A stretch of DNA of 6,910 nt from DATJJW01 sp035491935 (GCA_035491935.1 DATJJW010000144.1:1-6910), one strand, 5' to 3'; positions 1 to 6,772 are shown, counted from the first letter of the stretch. The notes: generated by a model not told the origin, from the letters alone. Numbers and translations: made by a program.

Positions 1-638
1 CGTGGCTTGGTCGCGGCCATGCGGCGCACGATATCGCGGGTCTTGTCCTCGCCGATTGCCGGCAGCAGCGGCAGGAAGGCCGCCGCACGCATCCAATGAC
101 CGGTCTTGCCGGTCCATTTCGGGTCAACCACCGCATCCCAGGTATCCGGCGCGTCGGCATCCTTCACTTGGTTCTTGTTGTAGAGCACGACATAGACCGG
201 CGTCGTCACCAGCGCCATGTAATCGCTGGGCGTGGTCGCCGTGGATGTCTTGACGCCGAGCGCCGCCCAATCGTCCTTCACCACGAAGCCCTTCTCCACC
301 AGCTTCTGCATGGCGGAAGGATCGTTGAGCAGGAAATCGGCCGTCGGCCCACCGGCCATGCTCTCCTGCAGGAGCTTCGACGTCTTCTGCGCCGAGGGCA
401 CGTCGATGAACTCGACCCTCTTCACGAAAGGATGGGCCTTCTGGAAGGTCTGCATCAGCGTCAGCGCGTCCTTGCGATCATAATGATCGTACCAGAGCAG
501 CCCCTGCTCGGATTTGGCGGCCTCGACCGCATCGGCGCCGAAAGCGGGCCGGATCAGCGCCGTGGCCGAAACCGCGAGCGCCGTGCCCAGGAATTCGCGG
601 CGCCCCAGGATTTCGCGATGATCTTGCTGTGCCTTCAT
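1..638 (-). CDS. ABC transporter periplasmic solute-binding protein, Tat-exported, 3' end outside window (partial)
   Basis: This open frame has no stop before the left edge; about 212 codons are visible, so the C-terminal part is missing. The N-terminus reads MKAQQDHREILGRREFLG. The twin arginines (residues 13-14) followed by EFLG and a hydrophobic stretch (about 17-29) form a Tat-type signal, and cleavage is likely near residue 34 (PAFGA). The mature part shows features of the Fe3+/FbpA-like solute-binding families: a start of the form LLWYDHYDRKDA, a segment TADFLLNDPSAMQKL (about 98-112), VYVVLYNKN (about 147-155) and DTWDAVVDPKWTGK (about 163-176). These are typical of the lobe 1 to hinge region. 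AAAGGG at 646-651 lies 7 bases before the ATG. The gene follows the ATPase gene by 45 bases and would deliver substrate to that transporter. The family includes iron, thiamine, polyamine and phosphonate binders. The hydrolase neighbours favour an organic ligand, but this is inference. Confidence 0.9.
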   Translation of the reverse strand, partial: MKAQQDHREILGRREFLGTALAVSATALIRPAFGADAVEAAKSEQGLLWYDHYDRKDALTLMQTFQKAHPFVKRVEFIDVPSAQKTSKLLQESMAGGPTADFLLNDPSAMQKLVEKGFVVKDDWAALGVKTSTATTPSDYMALVTTPVYVVLYNKNQVKDADAPDTWDAVVDPKWTGKTGHWMRAAAFLPLLPAIGEDKTRDIVRRMAATKP

Positions 639-683
639 GGTATCGCCCTTTCTTCTTGTCGTTGTCGTTTATTCGCTGGGCAG

Positions 684-1790
684 CTACTCGCCGGGCAGGG
701 CTAGGCAGTCATGTGCCCGCATGTGGAGCTGGATCGCCTGGCCTTCGTTGAAGCGCTCATGTGGCGTACCCCGTGCGCGCATCAGGGTCTCGCCAACCTT
801 GACGATATACTCGACGCTGTCGCCGACATAGACGCGTTCGTGGATGGTGCCGCCGAATCTGTTGAGGCCGGGCTGCTCGACCGGCTGGGCGGCCAGCAGG
901 ATGTTCTCCGGCCGGATGCTGACGACGGTGCTGGGCGCTCGCTCCGCATCCTCTGCGAAAACGCAGGCGAGATGGCCATGGGCGGTCTCGGCCCGGCCGA
1001 TGCCATCGGCACCGGGGCGCTCGGCCAACGTGGCAGGAAGTAGGTTGGTCGAGCCGAGGAACGTCGCGACGAAGCGGCTCTGCGGCCGCTCATAGACCGA
1101 TTGCGGCTCGCCGATCTGGACGATGGCGCCCTTGTTGATGACGGCGATCTGGTCGGAGAGGGCCAGCGCCTCGGTCTGGTCGTGGGTCACGAAGATCGTC
1201 GTGACGCCGACCTCGCGCTGCAGGCGGCGCAGCTCGCTGCGCATGGTGTCGCGCAGCTGTGCGTCGAGATTGCTCAGGGGCTCGTCCAGGAGCAATAGGT
1301 CGGGCTCGACCACCAAGGCACGGGCGAGCGCCAGGCGCTGCTGCTGGCCGCCGGACAGCCTGGTCGCCGGTCGGTTCCCCAAGGTCTCCAGCTGTACCGT
1401 CTCCAACGCGCGCTCGACCCGCCGGCGGATATCGGCGCTCTTCAGCTTGCCCGTGACCTTCAACGGGAAGGCGACATTGTCGAAGACGTCCATATGCGGC
1501 CAGATGGCGTAGGACTGGAACACCATGCCGATCTGCCGCTTGTTGGGCGGGACGTAGATGCCGCGGGCGCCGTCGAAGACGGTGATGCCGCCGATCGAGA
1601 TGCTGCCGTCATCGGGCGTCTCGAGCCCCGCGATACTACGCATCGTGGTCGTCTTGCCGCAGCCGGAAGGGCCGAGCAGGGTGAAGAAGGATCCCGCCGG
1701 CACCGTGAAGCTGACATCGTCCAGCACCTTGACCGAGCCGCCGTCGCTGGGGCTGGCGAAGCTCTTGTGGAGGGTGCGCACGGACAGCAT
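684..1790 (-). CDS. ABC transporter ATP-binding protein (Fe3+/polyamine-type, with C-terminal TOBE domain)
   Basis: This 368-residue protein is the cytoplasmic ATPase that powers the adjacent permease. All nucleotide-binding motifs are present: Walker A GPSGCGKTT (40-48), Q-loop Gln92 in MVFQSYAIWPHM, signature LSGGQ (145-149), Walker B LLLLDE (165-170), D-loop SNLD (173-176) and H-loop His203 in FVTHDQTEA. The C-terminal third contains VSIRPENILL and a following beta-rich segment, as in TOBE domains of the PotA/FbpC/UgpC group; total length is normal for that group. The frame stays open far upstream, to about 2411, but that part is only an alternate frame of the permease gene. The ATG at 1790 begins the family-typical MLSVRTLHKSF and has AAGGA (1800-1804) 9 bases upstream. 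It starts 5 bases after the permease stop, so translation is probably coupled. No catalytic residue is missing. The substrate cannot be assigned from the ATPase. Confidence 0.95.
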   Translation of the reverse strand: MLSVRTLHKSFASPSDGGSVKVLDDVSFTVPAGSFFTLLGPSGCGKTTTMRSIAGLETPDDGSISIGGITVFDGARGIYVPPNKRQIGMVFQSYAIWPHMDVFDNVAFPLKVTGKLKSADIRRRVERALETVQLETLGNRPATRLSGGQQQRLALARALVVEPDLLLLDEPLSNLDAQLRDTMRSELRRLQREVGVTTIFVTHDQTEALALSDQIAVINKGAIVQIGEPQSVYERPQSRFVATFLGSTNLLPATLAERPGADGIGRAETAHGHLACVFAEDAERAPSTVVSIRPENILLAAQPVEQPGLNRFGGTIHERVYVGDSVEYIVKVGETLMRARGTPHERFNEGQAIQLHMRAHDCLALPGE

Positions 1791-1795
1791 CGGCG

Positions 1796-3610
1796 TCAGT
1801 CCTTCTGTCGGCTGAGATAGGCGGAGACCGCGACCATCAGGCAGAGCATCGCCATCAGCAGCACGGCAAGTGCGGCTGCCTGCGAGGAACTGCCGGTCTC
1901 CCAGAAGCTGTAGAGCACGGTCGAAAGCACGCTGTTGTGCCCGGATTGCAGCATGACGGCGATCGAGAACTCGCGGATCGAATGCACGGCGACCCAGATG
2001 GCCAGCGCGATCATGGTCGGGCGCAGCAAGGGGGTGGCGATGCGCAGCAAGGTCTGGACGAGGTTGGCGCCGGCGACCGCCGCCGCCTCTTCCAACTCGC
2101 CGTTTATCTGCATCAGCCCGACCTGCATCATGCGCGTCGACACCGGCAGGAAGGCGATGAAATGGCCGAGCGCGATCAGCCAGATCGTGCCGTAGATCGG
2201 CACGATGCGGATGCCGAAGGCCAGGAAGATCAGCGCCACACCCATCATCAAGGGCGGCACGCCCATCGGGATCATCGACAGCACGTCGAGCAGCAGCGAG
2301 GCCGCGCGTGATTTCGCACGCACGATGGCCCAGCCGGTGACGAGCCCCAGCACCAGCAGTGCCAGCACGGCGAGCCCAGCGATGGCGAGCGCGTTGCCGG
2401 CGGCGGTCCACACGCCATGCGAGGTCAGGATGTCATGATATGCCCCGAGCGACACGCGGTTGAGCAGGCTCGCATCGAAGCCGCCGAAATAGGGGATGAG
2501 GCTGGCCCAGAACAGTGCCAGGAACGGCAGTACGATCGCCGCCGCGACATAGAGCCCGACCAACCCCAACGCCGGCCAGCGCCAGGCGCCCAGCTTGGAG
2601 ATGCGCGGGCGATAGGCCTTGCCGCCGACCGTGGCGTAGCGACCGGCATGGCGGGTGACCCGGCGGTAGACGACCAGACCCACGACCATCAATACGAAGA
2701 CCGCGCTGTTGAGCGCGGCGCTGCCGCCGTAATCGGGCAGGCCCGAGGGCGGGGTCATGCGCCGGAACACCTCGATGCTCATCAGCGGGACATTGCCGGG
2801 AATGCCGATCACCGCCGGCACGTCGAAGGCCAGTACGCCGACCATCATCAGGATGGTCGCGATCGAGATCAGCGTTGGCGTCAGGAAGGGCAGGGCCACG
2901 CGGAAGAACACCTGCACGCGCGTCGCGCGTGCGACCAACGCCGCCTCCTCGAAGCTGGGATCGATGGCGCGGATCGCCGGCGACAGCATGAGGATGGAAG
3001 TCGGCACATAGGCCAGCCCCTGCACGAAGATGGTGCCGGGCAGGCTGTAGATATCGAGCCAGGACGGGAAGGCGCCGATGAGCGGCTTCAAGGCGAGCGG
3101 CACGATGCCGATGGTCGGGCTCAGCACCAGGGCCCAGGCGATTGCCAGCAGCAGGGGCGGCGTCGCCATCGGCATCAGCACGGCGGCGCGGAACAGCGCG
3201 CGGCCGGGCAGGTCGGTGCGTTCGATCAACCAGCTGAGCGTGAGCGCGATCACGATGGCGACCGCCGAACTGCCGGCGGTGAAGACCAGCGTGTTGCCGG
3301 CGAGCACCCAGCTGTAATGGGAGCTCCAGACCTCGATGTAGTTGTCGAACGTCCAGCCTTCACCGAAGGGCAGGCCATCGGGCCGGAAACTGCCGATCAC
3401 CACGGCAGCGAGCGGCCCCAGGGTCAGGAAGCCCAACAGGATGGCAAGCAGGGCGAAGAGCAGAATGCGTGTCGGCCGCAGACGGATGCGCCGCTTTATC
3501 TGGCCGCGCCGGGCGGGTGCAGGCTCGGGCCGGGCGAAGGCCCGGGTGGCCGTCGTGGATACTGCCGGCGGCGACACGGATGCGGTTCGCTGCTCCGTCG
3601 GCCTCGCCAC
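1796..3610 (-). CDS. Fused two-domain ABC transporter permease (FbpB/ThiP-like)
   Basis: This 604-residue inner-membrane protein carries two binding-protein-dependent permease domains in one chain, as in Fe3+ and thiamine importers, so one copy can form the whole channel. A cytoplasmic basic N-terminus (1-48, rich in Ala, Pro and Arg) precedes the first membrane helix (about 49-73). The first domain runs to about residue 315 and the second from about 345 to 600, with many hydrophobic helices. Each domain has a cytoplasmic EAA loop that docks the ATPase: EEAALVARATRVQVFFRVALPF (starting 221; conserved Gly position is Arg228) and EEAAAVAGANLVQTLLRIATPL (starting 507; Gly514 kept). The start codon is GTG. 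GGAGGT (3618-3623) lies 7 bases upstream, inside the end of the Rieske gene, and the start follows that gene's stop by 3 bases. The next gene is the matching ATPase. Sequence alone does not give the substrate. Confidence 0.94.
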   Translation of the reverse strand: MARPTEQRTASVSPPAVSTTATRAFARPEPAPARRGQIKRRIRLRPTRILLFALLAILLGFLTLGPLAAVVIGSFRPDGLPFGEGWTFDNYIEVWSSHYSWVLAGNTLVFTAGSSAVAIVIALTLSWLIERTDLPGRALFRAAVLMPMATPPLLLAIAWALVLSPTIGIVPLALKPLIGAFPSWLDIYSLPGTIFVQGLAYVPTSILMLSPAIRAIDPSFEEAALVARATRVQVFFRVALPFLTPTLISIATILMMVGVLAFDVPAVIGIPGNVPLMSIEVFRRMTPPSGLPDYGGSAALNSAVFVLMVVGLVVYRRVTRHAGRYATVGGKAYRPRISKLGAWRWPALGLVGLYVAAAIVLPFLALFWASLIPYFGGFDASLLNRVSLGAYHDILTSHGVWTAAGNALAIAGLAVLALLVLGLVTGWAIVRAKSRAASLLLDVLSMIPMGVPPLMMGVALIFLAFGIRIVPIYGTIWLIALGHFIAFLPVSTRMMQVGLMQINGELEEAAAVAGANLVQTLLRIATPLLRPTMIALAIWVAVHSIREFSIAVMLQSGHNSVLSTVLYSFWETGSSSQAAALAVLLMAMLCLMVAVSAYLSRQKD

Positions 3611-3613
3611 CGG

Positions 3614-4027
3614 CTACACCTCCACCACGACGTAGTTCTGCTCGATGCTGACGGGGAAGGTCTCGGCGACATAGGGACCCTTGGCGAGGGTCGCGCCATC
3701 CTCGACCGTGACGGCGAATTGCTTCACCTTGGTGTTGGCCGGGTCGCAATAGGACTGGCCGGAGCGGATGTCGAACTCCCAGCCATGCCAGGGGCAGCGT
3801 AGCATCTCGCCCTCGCGCGACAGCGAGTATTCACCGGGCATGTCCGATTCCGCCAGCCCGACCAGCCGCCCGCGGCAGAGCGAGGCGCCCTCATGCGGGC
3901 ATTTGTCGAGCAACGCGAAGAACTCGCCATTGACCTTGAAGACGCCGATCCTGCGGCCCTTCACCTCGACTTGGCGGGCGCCTCCTTCGGGGATGTCGTC
4001 CGTATGGGCAACGACGTGACGGCTCAT
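3614..4027 (-). CDS. Single-domain Rieske [2Fe-2S] protein
   Basis: This 137-residue soluble protein has a ferredoxin-like Rieske fold. Cluster ligands are C-x-H in KCPHEGASLCRG (Cys43, His45) and C-x2-H in LRCPWHGWEFD (Cys78, His81). The start, MSRHVVAHTDDIPEGG, is typical of Rieske ferredoxins and aromatic-dioxygenase electron carriers; there is no signal peptide, membrane anchor or catalytic oxygenase domain. The ligand pairs are separated by 32 residues, against roughly 15-17 in classical Rieske ferredoxins, because of an acidic, charged loop (about 54-77). The ATG comes 3 bases after the amidohydrolase A stop; only a weak GGAT is seen upstream, so translation may depend on coupling. The probable role is electron transfer to a partner oxygenase or hydroxylase. 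None is encoded in the window, so the partner is unknown. It could instead act in redox sensing. Confidence 0.93.
   Translation of the reverse strand: MSRHVVAHTDDIPEGGARQVEVKGRRIGVFKVNGEFFALLDKCPHEGASLCRGRLVGLAESDMPGEYSLSREGEMLRCPWHGWEFDIRSGQSYCDPANTKVKQFAVTVEDGATLAKGPYVAETFPVSIEQNYVVVEV
3618..3623 (-). promoter_or_regulatory. Shine-Dalgarno for the GTG-initiated permease
   Basis: A perfect GGAGGT within the last codons of the Rieske gene lies 7 bases before the GTG at 3610. It supports GTG as the true start and indicates translational coupling between the Rieske gene and the permease gene. Confidence 0.7.
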
Positions 4028-4030
4028 GAG

Positions 4031-5137
4031 CTAATCCAATCCGTAGAAGGCAGAGGCATTGCCACGGAAGATCCGATGCTTCTCCTCCGGCGACAGGCTG
4101 ATCTTGAAGGCATAGGCCGGGTCGTCGAAATCCCAGTGCGGATAGTCGCTGGAGAACAGCAGCCGGTCCCAGCCGATCCAGTCGATGATGTCGCGCAGAT
4201 GCTGGGGCTGCTCCGGCTCCTCGATCGGCTGGGTCGTGAACCAGAAATGCTCACGCAGGTACTCCGAAGGCGGCCGCTTGACCTCCGGCACCTCGGCACG
4301 CATGCGATGCCAATGCTGGTCCATGCGCCAGGCCAGCGACGGGACCCAGCCGAAGCCGCTTTCGACCAGGACGAAACGTAGTGCAGGCAACCGCTCCAGC
4401 ACGCCCTCGAAGATCATGCTCGTCACCAGCGACTGCATCGCCGGCATGGTGTGGAAGTGATGCTCGAAATAATAGGAGGGCCAGCCGCCGGATGTCGGCG
4501 CCCGGCCGGGCTGGCCACCAATATGAAGGCCGACCGGCAGGCCGGAGGCGGCCACGGCTTCCAGCACCGGCCAATAGCGACGGCGCCCGCCCGGTTCCAT
4601 CGCCTGCGGGCCCCAGCTGATCTGCACGAAGCCCGCTTGGCCGGCGCGGCGCTCGATCTCGGCGACTGCGGCCTCGGGCCAGTCGGGGGTTACCACGATC
4701 GAGCCGCGTAGGCGCTTGTCCCGGCCGATCCAATCCTCGAGCTGCCAATCGTTGATGGCACTGGCCATCGCGGCGCCGAATTCCTGGTTGCGCTGGTCAT
4801 AGGGGCCAAGCCGCAAGGGGTGCAGGATGCCGTAATCGACATTGTTGGGGTTAAGATGCTGCGCTTGCATGAAGGGGAGATCGGAGGCCGGCGGCCCGCC
4901 GCCGGGCGGCCACGCATCGGCGCGCGCCGTGCCCGGCGACATGCGCGGATAGGGCTGCGAACCGGCGTAGCCCTGGCGGATATTGCTGCCGAATACGGCG
5001 GCGTGTTCGCGCCAGCGCTGTGGCATGAAGCGGGTGATCTCGCCGCCGGTTTTGCTCATCGGATGGATGTCGCAATCGACGATGCCAAGCTGTGTCTTGG
5101 CCTCTTTGGTCATCCGGGGCGCGGTGTCGATGCTCAT
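4031..5137 (-). CDS. Amidohydrolase-family protein A (Amidohydro_2, ACMSD/decarboxylase-like TIM barrel)
   Basis: This 368-residue protein belongs to the Amidohydro_2 group, whose metal-dependent members include decarboxylases (ACMSD-like) and hydrolases. Candidate metal ligands: D-x-H in VDCDIHPM (Asp23, His25) on the first strand, His205 in GLPVGLHIGG, and Asp331 in LLFSSDYPHWDFDDP. A His-rich segment EHHFHTMP (226, 227, 229) may hold a catalytic His. Glu259 in LVESGFGWVPSLAWRMD matches a conserved family block, and the end RGNASAFYGL is the usual C-terminal family motif. There is no signal peptide, so it should be cytoplasmic. The Gly/Pro-rich stretch PRMSPGTARADAWPPGGG (65-81) is a loop feature absent from protein B. 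GGAG (5146-5149) lies 8 bases before the ATG, and the start overlaps the stop of gene B as ATGA, which suggests translational coupling. The reaction and substrate are not identifiable here; a carboxylic or ring-fission product is one guess. Confidence 0.92.
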   Translation of the reverse strand: MSIDTAPRMTKEAKTQLGIVDCDIHPMSKTGGEITRFMPQRWREHAAVFGSNIRQGYAGSQPYPRMSPGTARADAWPPGGGPPASDLPFMQAQHLNPNNVDYGILHPLRLGPYDQRNQEFGAAMASAINDWQLEDWIGRDKRLRGSIVVTPDWPEAAVAEIERRAGQAGFVQISWGPQAMEPGGRRRYWPVLEAVAASGLPVGLHIGGQPGRAPTSGGWPSYYFEHHFHTMPAMQSLVTSMIFEGVLERLPALRFVLVESGFGWVPSLAWRMDQHWHRMRAEVPEVKRPPSEYLREHFWFTTQPIEEPEQPQHLRDIIDWIGWDRLLFSSDYPHWDFDDPAYAFKISLSPEEKHRIFRGNASAFYGLD

Positions 5138-6225
5138 TGTGCCATCTCCGGAACCTGGGTCCTGGCGTCGGCCAGGCGCGTGAACGTCGCCAGCGGGTTG
5201 TCGATCAGCAGCTTCTGCAGGAGCTGCTTGGGGAAGCCCTCCGGGATCACCTCATTCGCCTCGTAGTGCCAATGCGGGTAGTCGCTGGAAAAGAGCAGCA
5301 CGTCGTCGCAATCGATCTGCTCGATGACACGCTCCAGCATCGCGGGATCGGGCGGCGCGTTGGCCGGCTGCAGGGTGAAGCGCACATGGTCGCGGATGAT
5401 CCTGGCCGGCGATTCCTTCAGCCATGGCGTTTCGCGGCGGAGGCCCCGCCAGCCCTTATCGGCGCGCCACAGGAAGCTCGGCAGCCAGGTGAAGCCCGCC
5501 TCGACCAATACGATCTTGAGGGTGGGGAATTTCTGGAACACCCCTTCGGTGATGATGTTGAGCAACTGGCTCTGGAAGCTGTGACTGAGGGCGATGTAGT
5601 CCTCAACCGCATGGGACGGCCAGCCGATCGGCGTCGGCGCATGGCGATAGGTGCTGCCGGCATGGATGCCGATGGGCAGGCCGTGTTTCTCGGCCGCGGC
5701 ATAGATTGGCCAATAGAAGCGGCGACCGAGCGGCATCTCGTTGAGCGTCAGCAACTGCACCTCGACGAAGCGGCGGTCTGCGGCCATCCGCTCGATCTCC
5801 TCGGCAGCCAATTCCGGGCTCTGTGCCGGCACGACGATCGCGGCGCGCAGCCGGGCATCCTTGTCGAGATATTCTCGGGATATCCAATCGTTCATCGCCC
5901 GGCAGACGGCGGCGGCCATGTCCTCGCTGTAGAGGATTTGCGCGCTGTGCAGCGTGTGGCATATGGCGAAGCGCGTGTTGTAGGGATCGAGCGCATCGCG
6001 GCCGAGCGCCTTGACGTCGAGGGGACCGGCGGCCCGCCAGTCGGCGCGGCAGGTCATCGGCGCATTGGGTGGGTAGCTGGTCAGCGTCAGCGCCAGCTTC
6101 TCCGCACCGCGCGAGGTCATGTGATCGTGCCAATAGGCGTCGAAATAGGGGAGCAGGAACCGCATGTCGCTGGGCGGCATGATGTGGACGTCGCAATCTA
6201 CCGGGCGGTAACTGGCTATATCCAT
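5134..6225 (-). CDS. Amidohydrolase-family protein B (Amidohydro_2), first gene of the operon
   Basis: From the chosen start this protein has 363 residues and is a paralogue of protein A. It keeps D-x-H in VDCDVHIM (Asp12, His14), His188 in GLPIGIHAG, Glu242 in LVEAGFTWLPSFLWRAD and Asp315 in LLFSSDYPHWHYEA. It has no signal peptide. In the segment aligned to the His-rich stretch of A it reads EDYIALSHSF, so only His215 is present, at a shifted position. The C-terminal end is longer after the usual DNPLATFTRL (343-351). An ATG at 6234 (MCAMDIASYRP) lies in frame, but AAGGAAG (6235-6241) abuts it. The same sequence is 9 bases from the ATG at 6225, so I chose 6225. As the first gene after the regulatory region, it probably sets expression of the block. 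Its reaction is unknown; it may share a pathway with A or pair with it. Confidence 0.92.
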   Translation of the reverse strand: MDIASYRPVDCDVHIMPPSDMRFLLPYFDAYWHDHMTSRGAEKLALTLTSYPPNAPMTCRADWRAAGPLDVKALGRDALDPYNTRFAICHTLHSAQILYSEDMAAAVCRAMNDWISREYLDKDARLRAAIVVPAQSPELAAEEIERMAADRRFVEVQLLTLNEMPLGRRFYWPIYAAAEKHGLPIGIHAGSTYRHAPTPIGWPSHAVEDYIALSHSFQSQLLNIITEGVFQKFPTLKIVLVEAGFTWLPSFLWRADKGWRGLRRETPWLKESPARIIRDHVRFTLQPANAPPDPAMLERVIEQIDCDDVLLFSSDYPHWHYEANEVIPEGFPKQLLQKLLIDNPLATFTRLADARTQVPEMAQ

Positions 6226-6234
6226 CGCGCACAT

Positions 6235-6241
6235 CTTCCTT
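6235..6241 (-). promoter_or_regulatory. Shine-Dalgarno deciding the start of amidohydrolase B
   Basis: AAGGAAG on the minus strand directly touches the ATG at 6234, which is too close for normal initiation. Its GGAAG core is 9 bases from the ATG at 6225. This favours the shorter protein beginning MDIASYRP. Confidence 0.6.
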
Positions 6242-6253
6242 GAAATCCTCAGC

Positions 6254-6532
6254 TCATGCGCATCCCTGGGGCGTGCGGCTGCATCCGCTCCGTGAGACGC
6301 GTCGAATCCTTGATCGATTGGGTGGCGGCGAGGCAGCGGATACGCCGCCCTTTCCCGGCCATGCCGGGCTGGTGCCCGGCATGCGGCGACCGTTACACCG
6401 ATCCGAGCGGCCGGCGACCGGGACGTCGGACGGATTGATGCTCATGGCCAGGTTGAAGCGGTTGGTGCCGCGTGCGGCCGGATGGACGTCGCAATCTGAC
6501 ACTCCGACATCGGGGCAGGCATGGCGGGGCAC
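6254..6532 (-). pseudogene. Probable relic of the 5' end of a third amidohydrolase gene
   Basis: The minus strand encodes VSDCDVHPAARG (codons at about 6502-6467), matching the N-terminal metal-binding signature of proteins A (VDCDIHP) and B (VDCDVHI). The bases tggacgtcgcaatct are identical at 6483-6497 and 6185-6199 (inside gene B). A strong GGAGGT (6531-6536) precedes an ATG at 6522 by 8 bases, giving MPAPMSE, but that frame misses DCDVHP by one base and stops soon after. A single-base loss would explain this. The DCDVHP frame itself is open from a GTG at 6532 to 6254, but after the motif I see no convincing family blocks, and no room remains for the other 300 or so residues. I read it as a decayed gene start left in the operon leader. 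A short unrelated peptide gene, or chance, is the alternative. The boundaries are those of the open frame, not of proven homology. Confidence 0.42.
6360..6383. repeat. Perfect inverted repeat, 10-bp stem with 4-base loop
   Basis: CATGCCGGGC and GCCCGGCATG flank the loop TGGT. This GC-rich hairpin would form in the operon leader RNA about 135-160 bases upstream of amidohydrolase B. No U-run follows on either strand, so it does not look like a standard intrinsic terminator. It could be an RNA-stabilising or pausing hairpin, or a chance GC-rich repeat. Confidence 0.55.
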
Positions 6533-6540
6533 CTCCGCAT

Positions 6541-6557
6541 GCCACCTTGGCGGTGGC
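6541..6557. repeat. Small inverted repeat, 6-bp stem
   Basis: GCCACC and GGTGGC are separated by 5 bases, immediately upstream (minus strand) of the Shine-Dalgarno of the amidohydrolase relic. It is small and may be chance; it would lie in the leader RNA if transcription starts in the AT-rich segment. Confidence 0.3.
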
Positions 6558-6721
6558 TTGTCTTGTCGTTACGAAGGCGCCCGATCCCCAAGGATCCTCG
6601 CCTCCCACCTGAACGCTCCCTGTCCTGGCCAGGCCCATTTTTTCCGTGTGGCAGGGCCTTTGCCGAACATCCCGTATTGTGCGGTGAAAAGACGTCTGAT
6701 CAATGTACAAATGTTGCAAAG

Positions 6722-6743
6722 ATAATTGTCTTATAGGCAATAA
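6722..6743. promoter_or_regulatory. Candidate LysR-type operator: phased ATAA/TTAT half-sites
   Basis: The bases read ATAA-N5-TTAT-N5-ATAA, three alternating half-sites spaced exactly 9 bases apart. The right pair (6731-6743) fits the LysR consensus form T-N11-A with a perfect TTAT/ATAA dyad. It lies about 30 bases before the regulator's start codon, where autoregulatory sites are usually found. The overlapping AAGATAATTGTCTT (6719-6732) is an almost perfect palindrome. Placement fits an operator for both directions; no binding is shown. Confidence 0.4.
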
Positions 6744-6772
6744 TGGCGGATCGGTTGCAGGGAGTGGGGCCG

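Larger units (their letters stand above)
6226..6772. other. Divergent intergenic region between operon and regulator
   Basis: No intact gene is supported in these roughly 550 bases. The left two-thirds is GC-rich and contains the amidohydrolase relic and small inverted repeats. The right end (about 6670-6745) is clearly AT-richer than the rest of the window and is the natural place for the divergent promoters of the operon and the LysR-type gene. Open frames crossing it on either strand use TTG or GTG starts, run across the AT-rich segment, and show no recognisable protein features. Confidence 0.7.

Noticed and set aside
1791..2411. A 207-codon N-terminal extension of the ATPase
   Set aside because: It is an alternate frame of the permease gene on the same strand, low in complexity and rich in Arg and Ala. 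The family start MLSVRTLHKSF and a ribosome site place the start at 1790.
2417..3802. A 461-codon plus-strand frame opposite the permease and Rieske genes
   Set aside because: It is an antisense shadow typical of GC-rich DNA, with skewed composition (Arg, Gly, His, Gln, Asp). The opposite strand encodes clear protein families.
5092..6243. A 383-codon plus-strand frame opposite amidohydrolase B
   Set aside because: It is antisense to a well-supported gene and shows no recognisable domain.
6622..6645. Possible plus-strand intrinsic terminator (CCTGGCCAGG followed by a T-run)
   Set aside because: The palindrome has no loop, and no plus-strand gene ends upstream that it would terminate.
6240..6725. 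A 161-codon plus-strand frame before the LysR gene
   Set aside because: It has a TTG start, no ribosome site I can see, low-complexity composition and no family features, and it crosses the promoter region.
6393..6740. A 115-codon minus-strand frame across the promoter region
   Set aside because: It starts with TTG inside the candidate operator and is in a different frame from the amidohydrolase relic, with no recognisable features.
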